From Paludibacteraceae bacterium (GTDB taxonomy: Bacteria; Bacteroidota; Bacteroidia; Bacteroidales; Paludibacteraceae): a DNA stretch of 59,464 nucleotides. Position 1 is the stretch's first letter, and the number at the start of each line of letters is the position of its first letter. Under the pieces are notes generated by a model that made no database searches, had not been told where the DNA came from, and saw only the letters and a list, made by a program, of their open reading frames with translations. Positions 32,533 to 41,448 of the stretch are shown here, in pieces. Made by a program: the position numbers and the translations under genes. The DNA lies in the NCBI GenBank assembly GCA_024405875.1, contig JAKSOA010000012.1:1-59464 (forward strand), given 5' to 3'.

Positions 32533-34754
32533 AGGAACTTATGGATTTCAGTTGACGCTGAACCCTGCAAAACAATAATATAGAGACCTTGCGGTGCGGC
32601 AAACGGCACAACAGCGGTTTTATCAGAGAAGAGAAGAGTACCTGTGGCAAGGCTTCTTCCACTCATTTCCTTTATTATGTAATCACACTTCTCTGTGTCA
32701 GCAATTGAGATTACCCTCAACTCTCCGTCATCAGCCACCACTATACTAAAATAATTCGGCACAGGCTCATCACACTCATATACCCTCGACGGCTTTACAT
32801 CAGCCACCACAGGTTGCAACCAAAGTGACGCCGCCTGAGGCTGTGACGGGTATGATGTAAATGCAGACCAAACGCCATTTCTATAATAGTATGCGGAGTT
32901 CCCCGATGCACGGTTCGTAGTCTGATATAGGGCAAGGGTGTCCGGAGTGGCGTAATTCTGGAAAGAGATTCCTATATAGCAATCCCTAAACGCCTTCACA
33001 GGAGACGGGAATCTTACGTAGGTGTCACGGGTGTTCCAACCCGTTGTAATGGTCTCACTAATGCTTCCGTCATACTTGTAGGCATAGTCATAAGGCTTGA
33101 CAGTTACTGAGGCAAGTTCCTCACCCGGATTTGAGCCTCCCGCATAGACCTTTACATTAACAGGATGTCCACTGACATATTTTCCCTTGTAAGTTCCAAT
33201 ATATACGCCATACACCTCAGTCTCCTCATCAAACAGATAACGCTCTGCGTATGCTGTGCAGCCAAGCGAGTTATGTCCTGCCTGATAGCCTGTGGCGCCA
33301 CCGCTGAGACGCTGATACCCCACTATATCATAGGGGGAGAAATTAGAGGCTCTGTAGCAAGGCTGGTCATAGGCATACGGGTCTGCTCCGTCCATACTCT
33401 TAACGCCTTGATTATGAGGGTCAAGCCAACGCTTCAGTTGCATCTCTGAATCAACGTGGAACTCCCAGGCAAAACTCAGTTGCCAAAAGTAGTCATTAAC
33501 AGGATTCTCACAGAATGAGGAGCCGCCTGTCAGGCAACCAATGATTTTACCATCAGAATTAAAAAGCGGAGAACCCGATGAACCACCCTGTGTGGCACCC
33601 ACCCTCCAGCGGCTGATTTTCCAGAATGAGTTATATTTGAACTTCTGCGTCTCAAAATCAACCTTTGAGATGGTTGCAGTTACATTGGCGTATGAAATCT
33701 TTGTAAAATCACCATTAGGGTGGTGAATGCACTTATATGGGGAGAGATAACCGGCACTCTCATTAGCGTCCCAACCCGCAAGATAGGGGCGGTAATCCTT
33801 AGGCGGCATCTGGTAGAGTTCAACCATAGCCAAATCCAAATCCTTAGCCGCTGTTACAGATGTGGCTCCCGCCATAGAGAGTTCAGAACTACCCTTCACG
33901 CCCTCTCTGACTTTATGATTCTGAAAATAGAAGACACTTGTGGGAGCGTACTTTCCCTCATAAAAGACGTGATTGGCGGATATTACATATGGCTTACCAT
34001 CGGGGTTATTTATAAGAGAGCCACTGGCATACCAACTCTGACGCAGATCAGTTCCGGTAACATAAATCAAGCAGGAGGCGTTTACGGCTGGATTCTGCGG
34101 GTCATCAAGAAACGCCTGCGGAGAACAGGTTATGCCGCCATCGGGGTTTGTCCTTTTCAGATAGCCGTTTGTGTCAAAGAAGTTATGGCTTGCGTACCCT
34201 ACTCTGAGCCTTCCCTTGAATTCACTCCCCGATGCCTCCATAGGTTCCTGATACTCAACTATTATAGTATCAGCGGAGAGAGGCTGCACGGGCAGAATAT
34301 TATTCGGGTTATTATTATCACTTGAAAATGAGCCTATTACAATAGATTGAGAGGGATTATAGAGGAATAGATTAGCCCCGTCAGGAATATTGAATTCAGA
34401 GAAGACAACACTTAAAGCCACGGCTCCCGGCGATGTTATACCCGTTCTCCAAACTCTGTACCCATTTGAGTTGAAAGTAATTCCGCTGTCATATGGGGTT
34501 ATGTCAACCTTGCATACATTACCTGCCACAAAACGTTTTTCTCCACCATCCGCAGGATGATAGACTGTGTCAACATCAAGGGTTTGAAAGAAATCATACG
34601 CACCAAGTGCCGAGAACCTTCCGCCACCCTTAATCACACCGCAGTGGGCATAGTCATCGGGGTTAAAGGGCATAGGAGCGCCACCACCGCTAATCTGAGC
34701 AATTGCCGCCACCGCAACCGTTAACAGAACTAATATGTTACAAATTCTCCTCAT
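32523..34754 (-). CDS. Secreted trypsin-like (lysyl endopeptidase-type) serine protease
   Basis: 743 residues with a signal peptide. The central protease domain shows a serine-protease triad: YVISANHVF (His), AKDLDLAMVEL (Asp) and GGSSGSPLFNSDGKIIGCL (Ser), with the CSPQAF/CLIYV cysteine region typical of lysyl endopeptidase relatives. The C-terminus (ELRVISIADTEKCDYIIKEM, GLYIIVLQGS) resembles a type IX secretion sorting domain. It is probably exported and surface-bound or released. The substrate is unknown. The first His box is SANH rather than TAAH, but the geometry is kept. Confidence 0.85.
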   Translation of the reverse strand: MRRICNILVLLTVAVAAIAQISGGGAPMPFNPDDYAHCGVIKGGGRFSALGAYDFFQTLDVDTVYHPADGGEKRFVAGNVCKVDITPYDSGITFNSNGYRVWRTGITSPGAVALSVVFSEFNIPDGANLFLYNPSQSIVIGSFSSDNNNPNNILPVQPLSADTIIVEYQEPMEASGSEFKGRLRVGYASHNFFDTNGYLKRTNPDGGITCSPQAFLDDPQNPAVNASCLIYVTGTDLRQSWYASGSLINNPDGKPYVISANHVFYEGKYAPTSVFYFQNHKVREGVKGSSELSMAGATSVTAAKDLDLAMVELYQMPPKDYRPYLAGWDANESAGYLSPYKCIHHPNGDFTKISYANVTATISKVDFETQKFKYNSFWKISRWRVGATQGGSSGSPLFNSDGKIIGCLTGGSSFCENPVNDYFWQLSFAWEFHVDSEMQLKRWLDPHNQGVKSMDGADPYAYDQPCYRASNFSPYDIVGYQRLSGGATGYQAGHNSLGCTAYAERYLFDEETEVYGVYIGTYKGKYVSGHPVNVKVYAGGSNPGEELASVTVKPYDYAYKYDGSISETITTGWNTRDTYVRFPSPVKAFRDCYIGISFQNYATPDTLALYQTTNRASGNSAYYYRNGVWSAFTSYPSQPQAASLWLQPVVADVKPSRVYECDEPVPNYFSIVVADDGELRVISIADTEKCDYIIKEMSGRSLATGTLLFSDKTAVVPFAAPQGLYIIVLQGSASTEIHKFLWR

Positions 34755-34758
34755 ACAA

Positions 34759-34766
34759 CAAAGTTA
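34759..34766 (-). promoter_or_regulatory. Promoter -7 box of the protease gene
   Basis: TAACTTTG on the minus strand, only 4 nt from the ATG at 34754, implying a leaderless transcript. No ideal -33 element is visible. Confidence 0.45.
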
Positions 34767-34805
34767 CACAATATTTGCGGTTACACCACTTTTTTCCACC
34801 CTTTT

Positions 34806-35690
34806 TTAGCTATTAACTATCTGAAGCAGGTACTCCTGCTCTGTCTGACCGGGGGTGGCACTCCACTCCACTTTGTCAGATACACCAAGCAGGTGCATAT
34901 CCATAACGCTGGTATAACCTGAACGGCATATTATTTTATCAGCACCAAGAATATAGGGTAACAACTCAGTCGCCCTATATTTTTTTGCTATGACAATATT
35001 AAGATTTTCGCTTGAGAAACGCTCTTTAATGCTATTTTCAAACATTGTACGCTGCGGCTCAACGCCTGAAAGAATTGCAAGCACATCACACTTTTTTGGC
35101 TGCACAAAAGGCTTTAGGTATGTGAAACGTGAAAGCGGTCCTATAAACCTGGCGTTGACAGGCAGAGGGTATTTATGATTCAAATCTCCGGCAAGTGAGT
35201 CATCGGGGTTTTCATAATCAGGAACAAGGCACTCATCAAACTTTTCTATGATATGCCTGTGAATCCTATATGCAAGCGGTTCAAGCCATTTAAGACCTTT
35301 AGGCATCTTGATCATTATCTGATGGGTAATATATATGCTATGCACACCGCTGCCATAAAGCCCGAAGCGGTTGTCAGAAATAACCTTGTCTATCTCCAAA
35401 TCCTTTACAATACGCTTTATCTCCCTATGCTCCTTAATGGAATTACGCACAATAGAGGGCAGGCATCTAAGCATTGCAAATACCTGAGTGTCTGATTTGG
35501 AGTACCTTATCTTAAAAGAGGGTATGTATCGGCACCAGAGCGTGGAAAACTCACTGCGTAGCAGTTCAAGAGACTCTCCGTCACCGCCAATAACCACCTC
35601 ATGACCCTCTTTTAGCAGGTCATTTATTATTGGAATACACCGTGTGGCGTGTCCCAAACCCCAGTTTAATGGTGCAACAAGTACTTTCAT
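34806..35690 (-). CDS. Glycosyltransferase, GT28/MurG-like, short C-terminus
   Basis: 294 residues. N-terminal Rossmann half VLVAPLNWGLGHATRCIPII is the acceptor-binding GxGH motif; the C-terminal donor half includes SGVEPQR, IICRSGYTSVMDM and TPGQTEQEYL. Relatives in Bacteroidetes usually run some tens of residues beyond TPGQTEQEYL; here the protein stops six residues later (LQIVNS). A recent truncation or a naturally short form is possible. Donor and acceptor are unknown. Confidence 0.8.
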   Translation of the reverse strand: MKVLVAPLNWGLGHATRCIPIINDLLKEGHEVVIGGDGESLELLRSEFSTLWCRYIPSFKIRYSKSDTQVFAMLRCLPSIVRNSIKEHREIKRIVKDLEIDKVISDNRFGLYGSGVHSIYITHQIMIKMPKGLKWLEPLAYRIHRHIIEKFDECLVPDYENPDDSLAGDLNHKYPLPVNARFIGPLSRFTYLKPFVQPKKCDVLAILSGVEPQRTMFENSIKERFSSENLNIVIAKKYRATELLPYILGADKIICRSGYTSVMDMHLLGVSDKVEWSATPGQTEQEYLLQIVNS

Positions 35691-35788
35691 AGTTAAAAGT
35701 TGAAAGTTGAAAGTTAATAGTTTTTACAATCTGTTCCTCCCTTTAGGGGGTTAGGGGGCACTATTCTTTATTCTTTCTTCACTATTCA

Positions 35789-36538
35789 CTATACCGTTAC
35801 GCTTACTCCAATCCCCAACCTCTTGATTTTTGCCGCTACGCCGTCAAGGAACTCACGTGTTACAGGTTTCAGGGTATCAAACGGAGTTTTGCGGTCAAGA
35901 CTATAGATTTGGACTGACTTAGGCTGAATTACGGTATATGCCTTTAGCAGAGCGGCAACCTCAGCATCGGTGGTGTTATCTACTGTATTGCCCGTTAAAA
36001 ACAGCGTTTGAATAATACAGTTACCGGCAAACTGAGCCATATCATTTATATGTGCTTCCAAATCAAACTCACCTGTATTAGGGCGGTTAATGGCGGCTAC
36101 ACTTGCAGGCAAAGCACTGTCAAGTTTCAGAATGTTGTTATCAACCTTACGCAGTGCCATTGCAACCTTAGGATTTTTTATCTGCCAGGCGTTTGTAAGC
36201 ACAGATATTTGAGTTTGCGGAGCATAGCGGTTTCTCAGCCTGATGGTATCATCAATAATCTCAGCAAACTCAGGGTGTAGAGTAGGCTCTCCGTTACCTG
36301 CAAAAGTAATGGTATCCAGAGGCTCGTGGTCTCCCTTTAGATACGCTTCAAGGTCAGAATAGACCTGCTCTCTTGTAGGCATTACGGTATCTTCTCTGCC
36401 GTCCTTATTAAGTCCTGCCTCACAATACACACAATCAAACGAGCAAATCTTGCCGTTATTAGGCTCAAGATTTACGCCAAGTGATGTTCCAAGCCTGCGG
36501 CTCTTTATTGGTCCGAAAATAGTTGAATTACAAATCAT
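35789..36538 (-). CDS. Radical SAM protein
   Basis: 249 residues. The Fe-S cluster motif is ICSFDCVYCEAG (CxxxCxxC), followed by the SAM-binding FAGNGEPTLHPEF and a TIM-barrel order typical of the family. SVLTNAW and LDSALPASVAAINRP are later conserved strands. No accessory cluster is visible, so the substrate cannot be named. Relatives in Bacteroidetes are annotated only as radical SAM proteins. The 98 bp upstream contain AT-rich tandem tracts, no gene. Confidence 0.88.
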   Translation of the reverse strand: MICNSTIFGPIKSRRLGTSLGVNLEPNNGKICSFDCVYCEAGLNKDGREDTVMPTREQVYSDLEAYLKGDHEPLDTITFAGNGEPTLHPEFAEIIDDTIRLRNRYAPQTQISVLTNAWQIKNPKVAMALRKVDNNILKLDSALPASVAAINRPNTGEFDLEAHINDMAQFAGNCIIQTLFLTGNTVDNTTDAEVAALLKAYTVIQPKSVQIYSLDRKTPFDTLKPVTREFLDGVAAKIKRLGIGVSVTV

Positions 36539-36558
36539 ACGTATGACTTATTTTTCGA

Positions 36559-36588
36559 TTCACCGATTAACCAGTTCACCGATTAACC
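36559..36588. repeat. TTCACCGATTAACC tandem duplication at the argH stop codon
   Basis: The 14-mer occurs at 36559-36572 and 36575-36588; the second copy contains the argH stop. A near copy (TTCACCGGTTAACC, 53421-53434) sits on the stop codon of the PAP2 gene. Confidence 0.85.
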
Positions 36589-37908
36589 TACAAGTATCCT
36601 TTCTGCATTATTAACTTTCTTGAATGGGAACTGGGCAATCACACTGTCCATAAGTGCGGCTATTTTATCATTGCAAAGGTTGCCTATGCTACCCTCGTGG
36701 GTGTGGTGTATTTCCTTGTTTGCTTTGAAGTTACCTGCCTCAATATCAAGTCCCACCTTTTTATAGGCATCACGGAAAGGCATACCCTCTGTGGCAAGAC
36801 GGTTCACCTCCTCCACACTGAAAATGCAGTCATACTTAGGGTCATCAAGAATATGTTCATTAACAGTAATCTCAGCCATCATACGCTTAACCATACTGAG
36901 GCAGTCAAGAATCTCATCAAACATAGGAAGGTAAGACTCCTTGATAATCTGCAAGTCACGGAAATAGCCCGACGGCAGATTATTGGTAATCATCATTATC
37001 TCATTTGGAACGCTCTGAATCTTATTACATTTGGCACGTGTGAGTTCAAAGACATCGGGGTTCTTTTTATGAGGCATAATACTTGAGCCGGTGGTATATT
37101 TAGGGTCAAGTTTCATAAAGCAGAAGTTCTGGCTTGTGAACATACAACTGTCAAAGGCGAGTTTTGAGAGAGTTCCAGCCACCGATGCCACAGCCTGTGC
37201 CACTATGCGCTCTGTTTTTCCTCTGCCCATCTGAGCATATACAACATTATAATTCATTGAGTCAAAGCCCAACAGCTCTGTAGTGAGCGTGCGGTTAAGA
37301 GGAAATGAACTGCCGTAGCCCGCCGCACTGCCAAGAGGATTACGGTTTGCCACCTTGTAGGCTGCAAGAAGCATCTGCATATCATCTAAAAGGCTCTCGG
37401 CGTATGCCCCGAACCATAAGCCAAAAGAAGATGGCATTGCCACCTGCAAGTGGGTGTAGCCTGGAATTAGAACATTCTTATATCTCTCACTCTGTTTCTG
37501 AAGCAGGTCAAACAAATCCTTAACGGCAGAAACCACTTCCTGTAACTTTGAGCGCGTAAAGAGTTTAAGGTCAAGCAGAACCTGGTCATTACGTGAACGC
37601 CCGCTATGGAGTTTCTTACCTACCTCACCAAGCATCAACTCCACCTCTGAGTGAATATCCTCAACACCAGGCTCTATCTCAAACTCTCCATTTTGTATTT
37701 TTGTATATATCTCACGCAACCCCTTAAGCAAGGCGTCACGGTCTGCTGTTGAGAGAAGTCCTATGGTCTCAAGCATCGTGGCGTGAGCCATAGAGCCTAT
37801 AACATCAAACGGGGCAAGGTACATATCCATCTCAGCATCCTTGCCAATGGTATAACGCTCTATTTCAGAGTCAACAGTAATGTTTTTTTGCCAAAGTTTG
37901 TTTGCCAT
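36583..37908 (-). CDS. argH: Argininosuccinate lyase
   Basis: 441 residues from ATG at 37908. Last step of arginine synthesis, splitting argininosuccinate. Family signature TGSSIMPHKKNPDVFEL is complete, with HSEVELMLGE, SGRSRNDQVLLDLKL and GYTHLQVAMPSSFG. The upstream in-frame TTG would add two residues. It follows the SRPBCC gene by 2 bp. Confidence 0.96.
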   Translation of the reverse strand: MANKLWQKNITVDSEIERYTIGKDAEMDMYLAPFDVIGSMAHATMLETIGLLSTADRDALLKGLREIYTKIQNGEFEIEPGVEDIHSEVELMLGEVGKKLHSGRSRNDQVLLDLKLFTRSKLQEVVSAVKDLFDLLQKQSERYKNVLIPGYTHLQVAMPSSFGLWFGAYAESLLDDMQMLLAAYKVANRNPLGSAAGYGSSFPLNRTLTTELLGFDSMNYNVVYAQMGRGKTERIVAQAVASVAGTLSKLAFDSCMFTSQNFCFMKLDPKYTTGSSIMPHKKNPDVFELTRAKCNKIQSVPNEIMMITNNLPSGYFRDLQIIKESYLPMFDEILDCLSMVKRMMAEITVNEHILDDPKYDCIFSVEEVNRLATEGMPFRDAYKKVGLDIEAGNFKANKEIHHTHEGSIGNLCNDKIAALMDSVIAQFPFKKVNNAERILVG

Positions 37909-37910
37909 TT

Positions 37911-38339
37911 TCAATATTCTATTTTTGTTAATGCCTCTGCCATCATCTCTATGCCCTGCTCAAGTTTTCCACCAATCATTGGTTTCATAAAGAACGGAAT
38001 GTCAGCACGCAGGGTGAGACGCAGTTTTGTATCGCCAGGCTCTTTTTCAACCAGTTGAATCCAGAAATTGAAATCAAGCGGTGAACGGTCTGCCGCAAAT
38101 TTAATTGTCTTGAAAGGTTCTGTCTCAATTATCTTAAGACCGACCTGCCCTACAGGGTCAATATCTATATATACACTATCTGTATTGAGGGTAATATCCT
38201 TAATCTTTACCTTATCCTGAGGCACCTGCTCCTTGTACTTATCAATTACAGGTTGCAGTTGAGACAAGTCAGTAAGTTTTGAGAATACCCTCTCAGCCGA
38301 TGCTGCTATATGCTTTACGCTACTTTGATAATCACTCAT
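37911..38339 (-). CDS. SRPBCC (START-like) family protein
   Basis: 142 residues. Helix-grip pattern: HIAASAERVFSKLTDLSQL, central beta strands (GLKIIETEPFKTIKFAAD, LRLTLRADIPF) and a long C-terminal helix (MIGGKLEQGIEMMAEALTKI). Such proteins bind hydrophobic ligands; its own role is unknown. It sits between pyrE (1-bp overlap) and argH in one operon. Confidence 0.8.
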   Translation of the reverse strand: MSDYQSSVKHIAASAERVFSKLTDLSQLQPVIDKYKEQVPQDKVKIKDITLNTDSVYIDIDPVGQVGLKIIETEPFKTIKFAADRSPLDFNFWIQLVEKEPGDTKLRLTLRADIPFFMKPMIGGKLEQGIEMMAEALTKIEY

Positions 38340-38974
38340 CAGGCATTCCAGATTGATGGGTCCTTACGCCACTCCCTCAGTGTTGGAAGAGCGCTTTCAG
38401 GAATATAGTTAATATCAAGAGCCTTCTTGATAATTGCCTCATAGTTGCTTAGTGTTGTAAGTTCCACTCCAGCATTTTTGAATGTCTGCTCCGCTACAGG
38501 GAATCCGTATGTAAAGGTGGCAACCATACCAAGCACTATGCTGTTTTTCTCTCTCTTAATAGCCTCGACAGCCTTCAGACTGCTACCGCCTGTAGATACC
38601 AAATCCTCTACTATAACCACCTTCTTACCATCTTCTATATAACCTTCAACAAGGTTCTCCATTCCGTGGTCTTTCTTGGCGGAACGGATGTAAAGGAAAG
38701 GCAGTCCAAGTTCCTCAGCCACCAACGCACCCATTGCAATGGCACCTGTGGCAACGCCTGCGATAGCCTCAGCATCGGGGTATTTTTCAAGAATAATATG
38801 CGCCAACTCTATCTTGATAATAGAACGGACTTGCGGGAATGACAAGGTTTGACGGTTATCACAATAGATTGGTGATTTCCAACCTGACGCCCAAGTGAAA
38901 GGCTCTGACGGTCTTAGTTTCACCGCCTTGATTTCAAGCAGTTTACCTGCTACTAATGATTCTACTGATTCCAT
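38339..38974 (-). CDS. pyrE: Orotate phosphoribosyltransferase
   Basis: 211 residues. Converts orotate and PRPP to OMP in pyrimidine synthesis. The PRPP-binding motif is VVIVEDLVSTGGSSL; KDHGMENLVEG and FTWASGWKSPIYCDNR are further OPRTase marks. It heads the pyrE-SRPBCC-argH operon. The 96 bp upstream contain a hairpin repeat and ATTGAAA tandem tracts. Confidence 0.95.
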   Translation of the reverse strand: MESVESLVAGKLLEIKAVKLRPSEPFTWASGWKSPIYCDNRQTLSFPQVRSIIKIELAHIILEKYPDAEAIAGVATGAIAMGALVAEELGLPFLYIRSAKKDHGMENLVEGYIEDGKKVVIVEDLVSTGGSSLKAVEAIKREKNSIVLGMVATFTYGFPVAEQTFKNAGVELTTLSNYEAIIKKALDINYIPESALPTLREWRKDPSIWNA

Positions 38975-39016
38975 AATTTTTAATTGAAAATTGAAAATTG
39001 AAAGTTAAAAGTTAAA

Positions 39017-39042
39017 GATCTCTCGCTTCGCTCGAGATGACG
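39017..39042 (+). repeat. CTTCGCTTCGCTC-type hairpin repeat (copy 2)
   Basis: GATCTC stem arm, TCGCTTCGCTC core, GAGATGACG. Core and TGACG tail match copy 1 at 13503, while the stem bases differ but still pair. Confidence 0.55.
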
Positions 39043-39070
39043 GAATGTGGTCATTTTCAACTTTCCACTT

Positions 39071-40117
39071 TCAACTATTTACATACTCTCTCCATTTGTT
39101 TATCAGATTCTGCATATCTTCCGGAATAGCAGAATCAAAATTCATACGCTCACGGGTTTCAGGGTGCTCAAAACCTAAAGTTTTGGCGTGCAAGGCTTGC
39201 CTTGAGCATATCTTAAAGCAATTCTCCACAAACTGACGGTACTTTGGGAATGTTGTTCCTTTTAAAATCTTGTCTCCACCATACCTCTCATCAGAGAACA
39301 ACGGGTGCCCAATATGTTTGAAATGCGCCCTTATCTGATGGGTTCTGCCCGTCTCCAACCTGCACTCCACAAGCGATACATACCCAAAACTCTCCAACAC
39401 TCTGTAATGCGTTACGGCGTGTTTGCCTATTTCACTGCCCTCTGGAAAGACTGTCATTGCAAGGCGGTCTTTAGGGTCTCTGCCAATGTTCCCGACTATT
39501 GTACCCTCCTTGTCAGGCTCTCCCCACACAAGTGCGTTATACAGCCTGCTTGATGTCTTGTTGAAGAACTGCAAAGAGAGGTGAGTCTTGGCGTGAGGCG
39601 TCTTAGCCACCACAAGTAACCCCGATGTATCCTTATCAATCCTATGCACAAGCCCTAAACGCTCATCACCAGCCACAAGCGGCTCCCGTTCCCCAAAATG
39701 CCACGCAAGAGCGTTAAGCAGCGTACCCTCAAAGTTCCCGTGACCAGGGTGAACCACCATACCCGCAGGTTTGTTCACCACAAGCAGTGAGTCATCTTCA
39801 TATACAATGTCAAGCGGAATATCCTGCGGGATAATTGAGGTATCCCTTGGCGGATAATCAAGCATAATGGTGACAACATCACCGGGCTTAATCTTGTATG
39901 ATGACTTCTGCGGCACACCGTTAACCTCAATGTTACCGGCATCGGCACTCATCTGAACACGGTTACGTGAGGTACCCGTAATGCGGTCTGTGAGAAACTT
40001 GTCAAGCCTCATAGGAGTCTGACCAGGGTCTGCCGTAAAACGGAAGTGCTCATAACGCTCATCAGAGGGCTCAACGCTCTCCATAGTGTCATCAAACAGT
40101 TCCTCTTCCTCAAACAT
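39071..40117 (-). CDS. rluD: 23S rRNA pseudouridine synthase, RluD family
   Basis: 348 residues. An N-terminal S4 domain (MRLDKFLTDRITGTSRNRVQ, GDVVTIML) precedes the RluA-type catalytic domain with the HRIDKDTSGLLVVAKT box containing the catalytic Asp. GRTHQIRAHFKHIGHPLFSDERYGG is the conserved C-terminal signature. An acidic N-terminal extension of about 30 residues is present. It starts 6 bp downstream of the PASTA gene. Confidence 0.93.
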   Translation of the reverse strand: MFEEEELFDDTMESVEPSDERYEHFRFTADPGQTPMRLDKFLTDRITGTSRNRVQMSADAGNIEVNGVPQKSSYKIKPGDVVTIMLDYPPRDTSIIPQDIPLDIVYEDDSLLVVNKPAGMVVHPGHGNFEGTLLNALAWHFGEREPLVAGDERLGLVHRIDKDTSGLLVVAKTPHAKTHLSLQFFNKTSSRLYNALVWGEPDKEGTIVGNIGRDPKDRLAMTVFPEGSEIGKHAVTHYRVLESFGYVSLVECRLETGRTHQIRAHFKHIGHPLFSDERYGGDKILKGTTFPKYRQFVENCFKICSRQALHAKTLGFEHPETRERMNFDSAIPEDMQNLINKWREYVNS

Positions 40118-40123
40118 ACTATG

Positions 40124-40747
40124 TCAAAATGTAATTTCCTCTTCCAAAGAACCTGCCACTGACTCTTCCATCGTGGTTATTGAATCCTGCTCCATATCAA
40201 GTTCATTACTACCCACATATAGTTCAATACCTGAACCTGCCTGAAGTGTCTCACCCGGAAGAACCTGCCTGCCTCTGTAATAGACGCCAAGCACCAAATC
40301 ATTGTACTCACTTGGCTTATATGTTACCTTGTCAATTTTGAACCCCGATGCCTCAAGAATAGTTCCAGCCTGACGTATTGATATGTCAGTGACCTCAGGC
40401 ATAGCAACCATCTCATCAAGTACGGCGTTTGTAATGAGGTAAATCTTTCTGTACTGCTTCACCATACTTCCAGCCGCAGGGTCCTGCTCCACTATGGTAC
40501 CCTTTGGCACCGCATCAGAATAGACGGAATCAACCACCTCATACCTTAGATTCTTGCCATCAAATAGATTTGCGGCAGACTTAACCCTGAGCCCCACAAC
40601 ATCAGGCACAACCTGCTGTTCCCCGTGGTTAGTGTATGACATAAGCCATATAAGGACTATTACTATAAGTAACAGCGCCACTAAAAACATATAGCAAATA
40701 TGCTTGGTCAGCGGGTGCTTCTTAAAAAAATCTGTAAACTTACTCAT
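40124..40747 (-). CDS. Membrane-anchored PASTA-domain protein
   Basis: 207 residues. One membrane span (residues 17-37) is followed by three PASTA-like repeats (VVPDVVGLRVKSAANL, MVAMPEVTDISIRQAGTIL) facing the periplasm, and an acidic tail. PASTA repeats bind cell-wall fragments, but no kinase domain is present here, as is usual for this Bacteroidetes family upstream of rluD. Confidence 0.88.
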   Translation of the reverse strand: MSKFTDFFKKHPLTKHICYMFLVALLLIVIVLIWLMSYTNHGEQQVVPDVVGLRVKSAANLFDGKNLRYEVVDSVYSDAVPKGTIVEQDPAAGSMVKQYRKIYLITNAVLDEMVAMPEVTDISIRQAGTILEASGFKIDKVTYKPSEYNDLVLGVYYRGRQVLPGETLQAGSGIELYVGSNELDMEQDSITTMEESVAGSLEEEITF

Positions 40748-40753
40748 AGGTTA

Positions 40754-40785
40754 CAAAGTTAGCACTTAGCAAGTGAAATTACAAA
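40754..40785 (-). promoter_or_regulatory. Promoter of the PASTA-rluD operon
   Basis: Minus strand TTTG (40785-40782), 20 nt, TAACTTTG (40761-40754); the start codon follows after 6 nt. Confidence 0.65.
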
Positions 40786-40806
40786 AAAATTTATTTACAC
40801 AAAAAA

Positions 40807-40829
40807 AGGTGACTTTTAGTAAGTCACCT
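40807..40829 (-). terminator. rpmH intrinsic terminator
   Basis: AGGTGACTT/AAGTCACCT 9-bp stem with a 5-base loop, followed on the minus strand by seven T residues. Confidence 0.85.
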
Positions 40830-40846
40830 CTCTATAGTAATGCTTC

Positions 40847-40871
40847 AACTAATAACCTCAGATTATTAGTT
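40847..40871 (-). repeat. Hairpin enclosing the rpmH stop codon
   Basis: AACTAATAA/TTATTAGTT arms (9 bp) with a 7-base loop; one arm is the last Asn codon, the stop and adjacent bases of rpmH. Confidence 0.75.
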
Positions 40872-41027
40872 ACGGCGAACGCTGGCCTCATCAGAAACTG
40901 TAAGTTTCTTGCGACCCTTTGCTCTGCGTGCTGCTAATACTCTACGGCCGTTGGGAGTTGACATTCTCTCTCTGAAACCGTGCTTGTTCGCTCTCTTTCT
41001 GTTTGATGGTTGAAATGTGCGCTTCAT
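40866..41027 (-). CDS. rpmH: 50S ribosomal protein L34
   Basis: 53 residues: starts [20 protein letters not shown] and continues with [20 protein letters not shown], the full L34 signature. The C-terminus ([13 protein letters not shown]) is a short extension typical of Bacteroidetes. It stands alone with a strong promoter and terminator; dnaA and rnpA are not adjacent. Confidence 0.97.
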   Translation of the reverse strand: MKRTFQPSNRKRANKHGFRERMSTPNGRRVLAARRAKGRKKLTVSDEASVRRN

Positions 41028-41065
41028 CGCTGTATGTTTTTATATTATTTATCAATTTGGGAGGG

Positions 41066-41096
41066 CAAAGGTAATACTTTTTATACTATCTGCAAA
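41066..41096 (-). promoter_or_regulatory. rpmH promoter
   Basis: Minus strand TTTG (41096-41093), 19 nt, TACCTTTG (41073-41066), 38 nt before the ATG. Confidence 0.75.
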
Positions 41097-41119
41097 AAAT
41101 AATGGGATTTTTTTATTTC

Positions 41120-41419
41120 CTAATCTTCAAACTCAAAAAACTCATCAATTTTTGTAAGCGTAAGTATCTGTTTTATATCAGGTTTCATTCCCTTGATTAA
41201 AATTGTCCCGGATATTTGTTTCCTGATTTTAAGGAAAAGTCTCAAACCAGATGAACTGATATATTCCAAACCGTAGCAATCAATAGCAAGTTGTTTCCCC
41301 TGAGATTGTGCTATAAGTTCATCAACCTGAGCGCACAACTCTGTGGCAACCTCTGTGTTAAGTCTGCCACTCAGGGTACATACAACATTATCTTCGTTCT
41401 GTTCTATATTGAAGTTCAT
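41120..41419 (-). CDS. STAS-domain anti-anti-sigma-factor-like protein
   Basis: 99 residues, a single STAS domain: VVCTLSGRLNTEVATELCAQ, then LAIDCYGLEYISSSGLRLFLKIRKQ with the phosphorylatable serine region, as in SpoIIAA/RsbV. A partner kinase or phosphatase is not nearby. It probably acts in partner switching, but the target is unknown. Its start codon lies inside a 12-bp inverted repeat. Confidence 0.85.
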   Translation of the reverse strand: MNFNIEQNEDNVVCTLSGRLNTEVATELCAQVDELIAQSQGKQLAIDCYGLEYISSSGLRLFLKIRKQISGTILIKGMKPDIKQILTLTKIDEFFEFED

Positions 41420-41443
41420 AAAATTTTATTTTAAAATTTTATG
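41417..41443. repeat. 12-bp inverted repeat including the STAS start codon
   Basis: CATAAAATTTTA and TAAAATTTTATG separated by TTT. The start codon is at one end and its mirror at the other. Confidence 0.75.
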
Positions 41444-41448
41444 CATGT

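Noticed and set aside
33720-34325. 201-codon plus-strand open frame inside the serine protease gene
   Set aside because: Shadow of the protease reading frame. The translated sequence has low-complexity, non-protein-like composition and no start signals.
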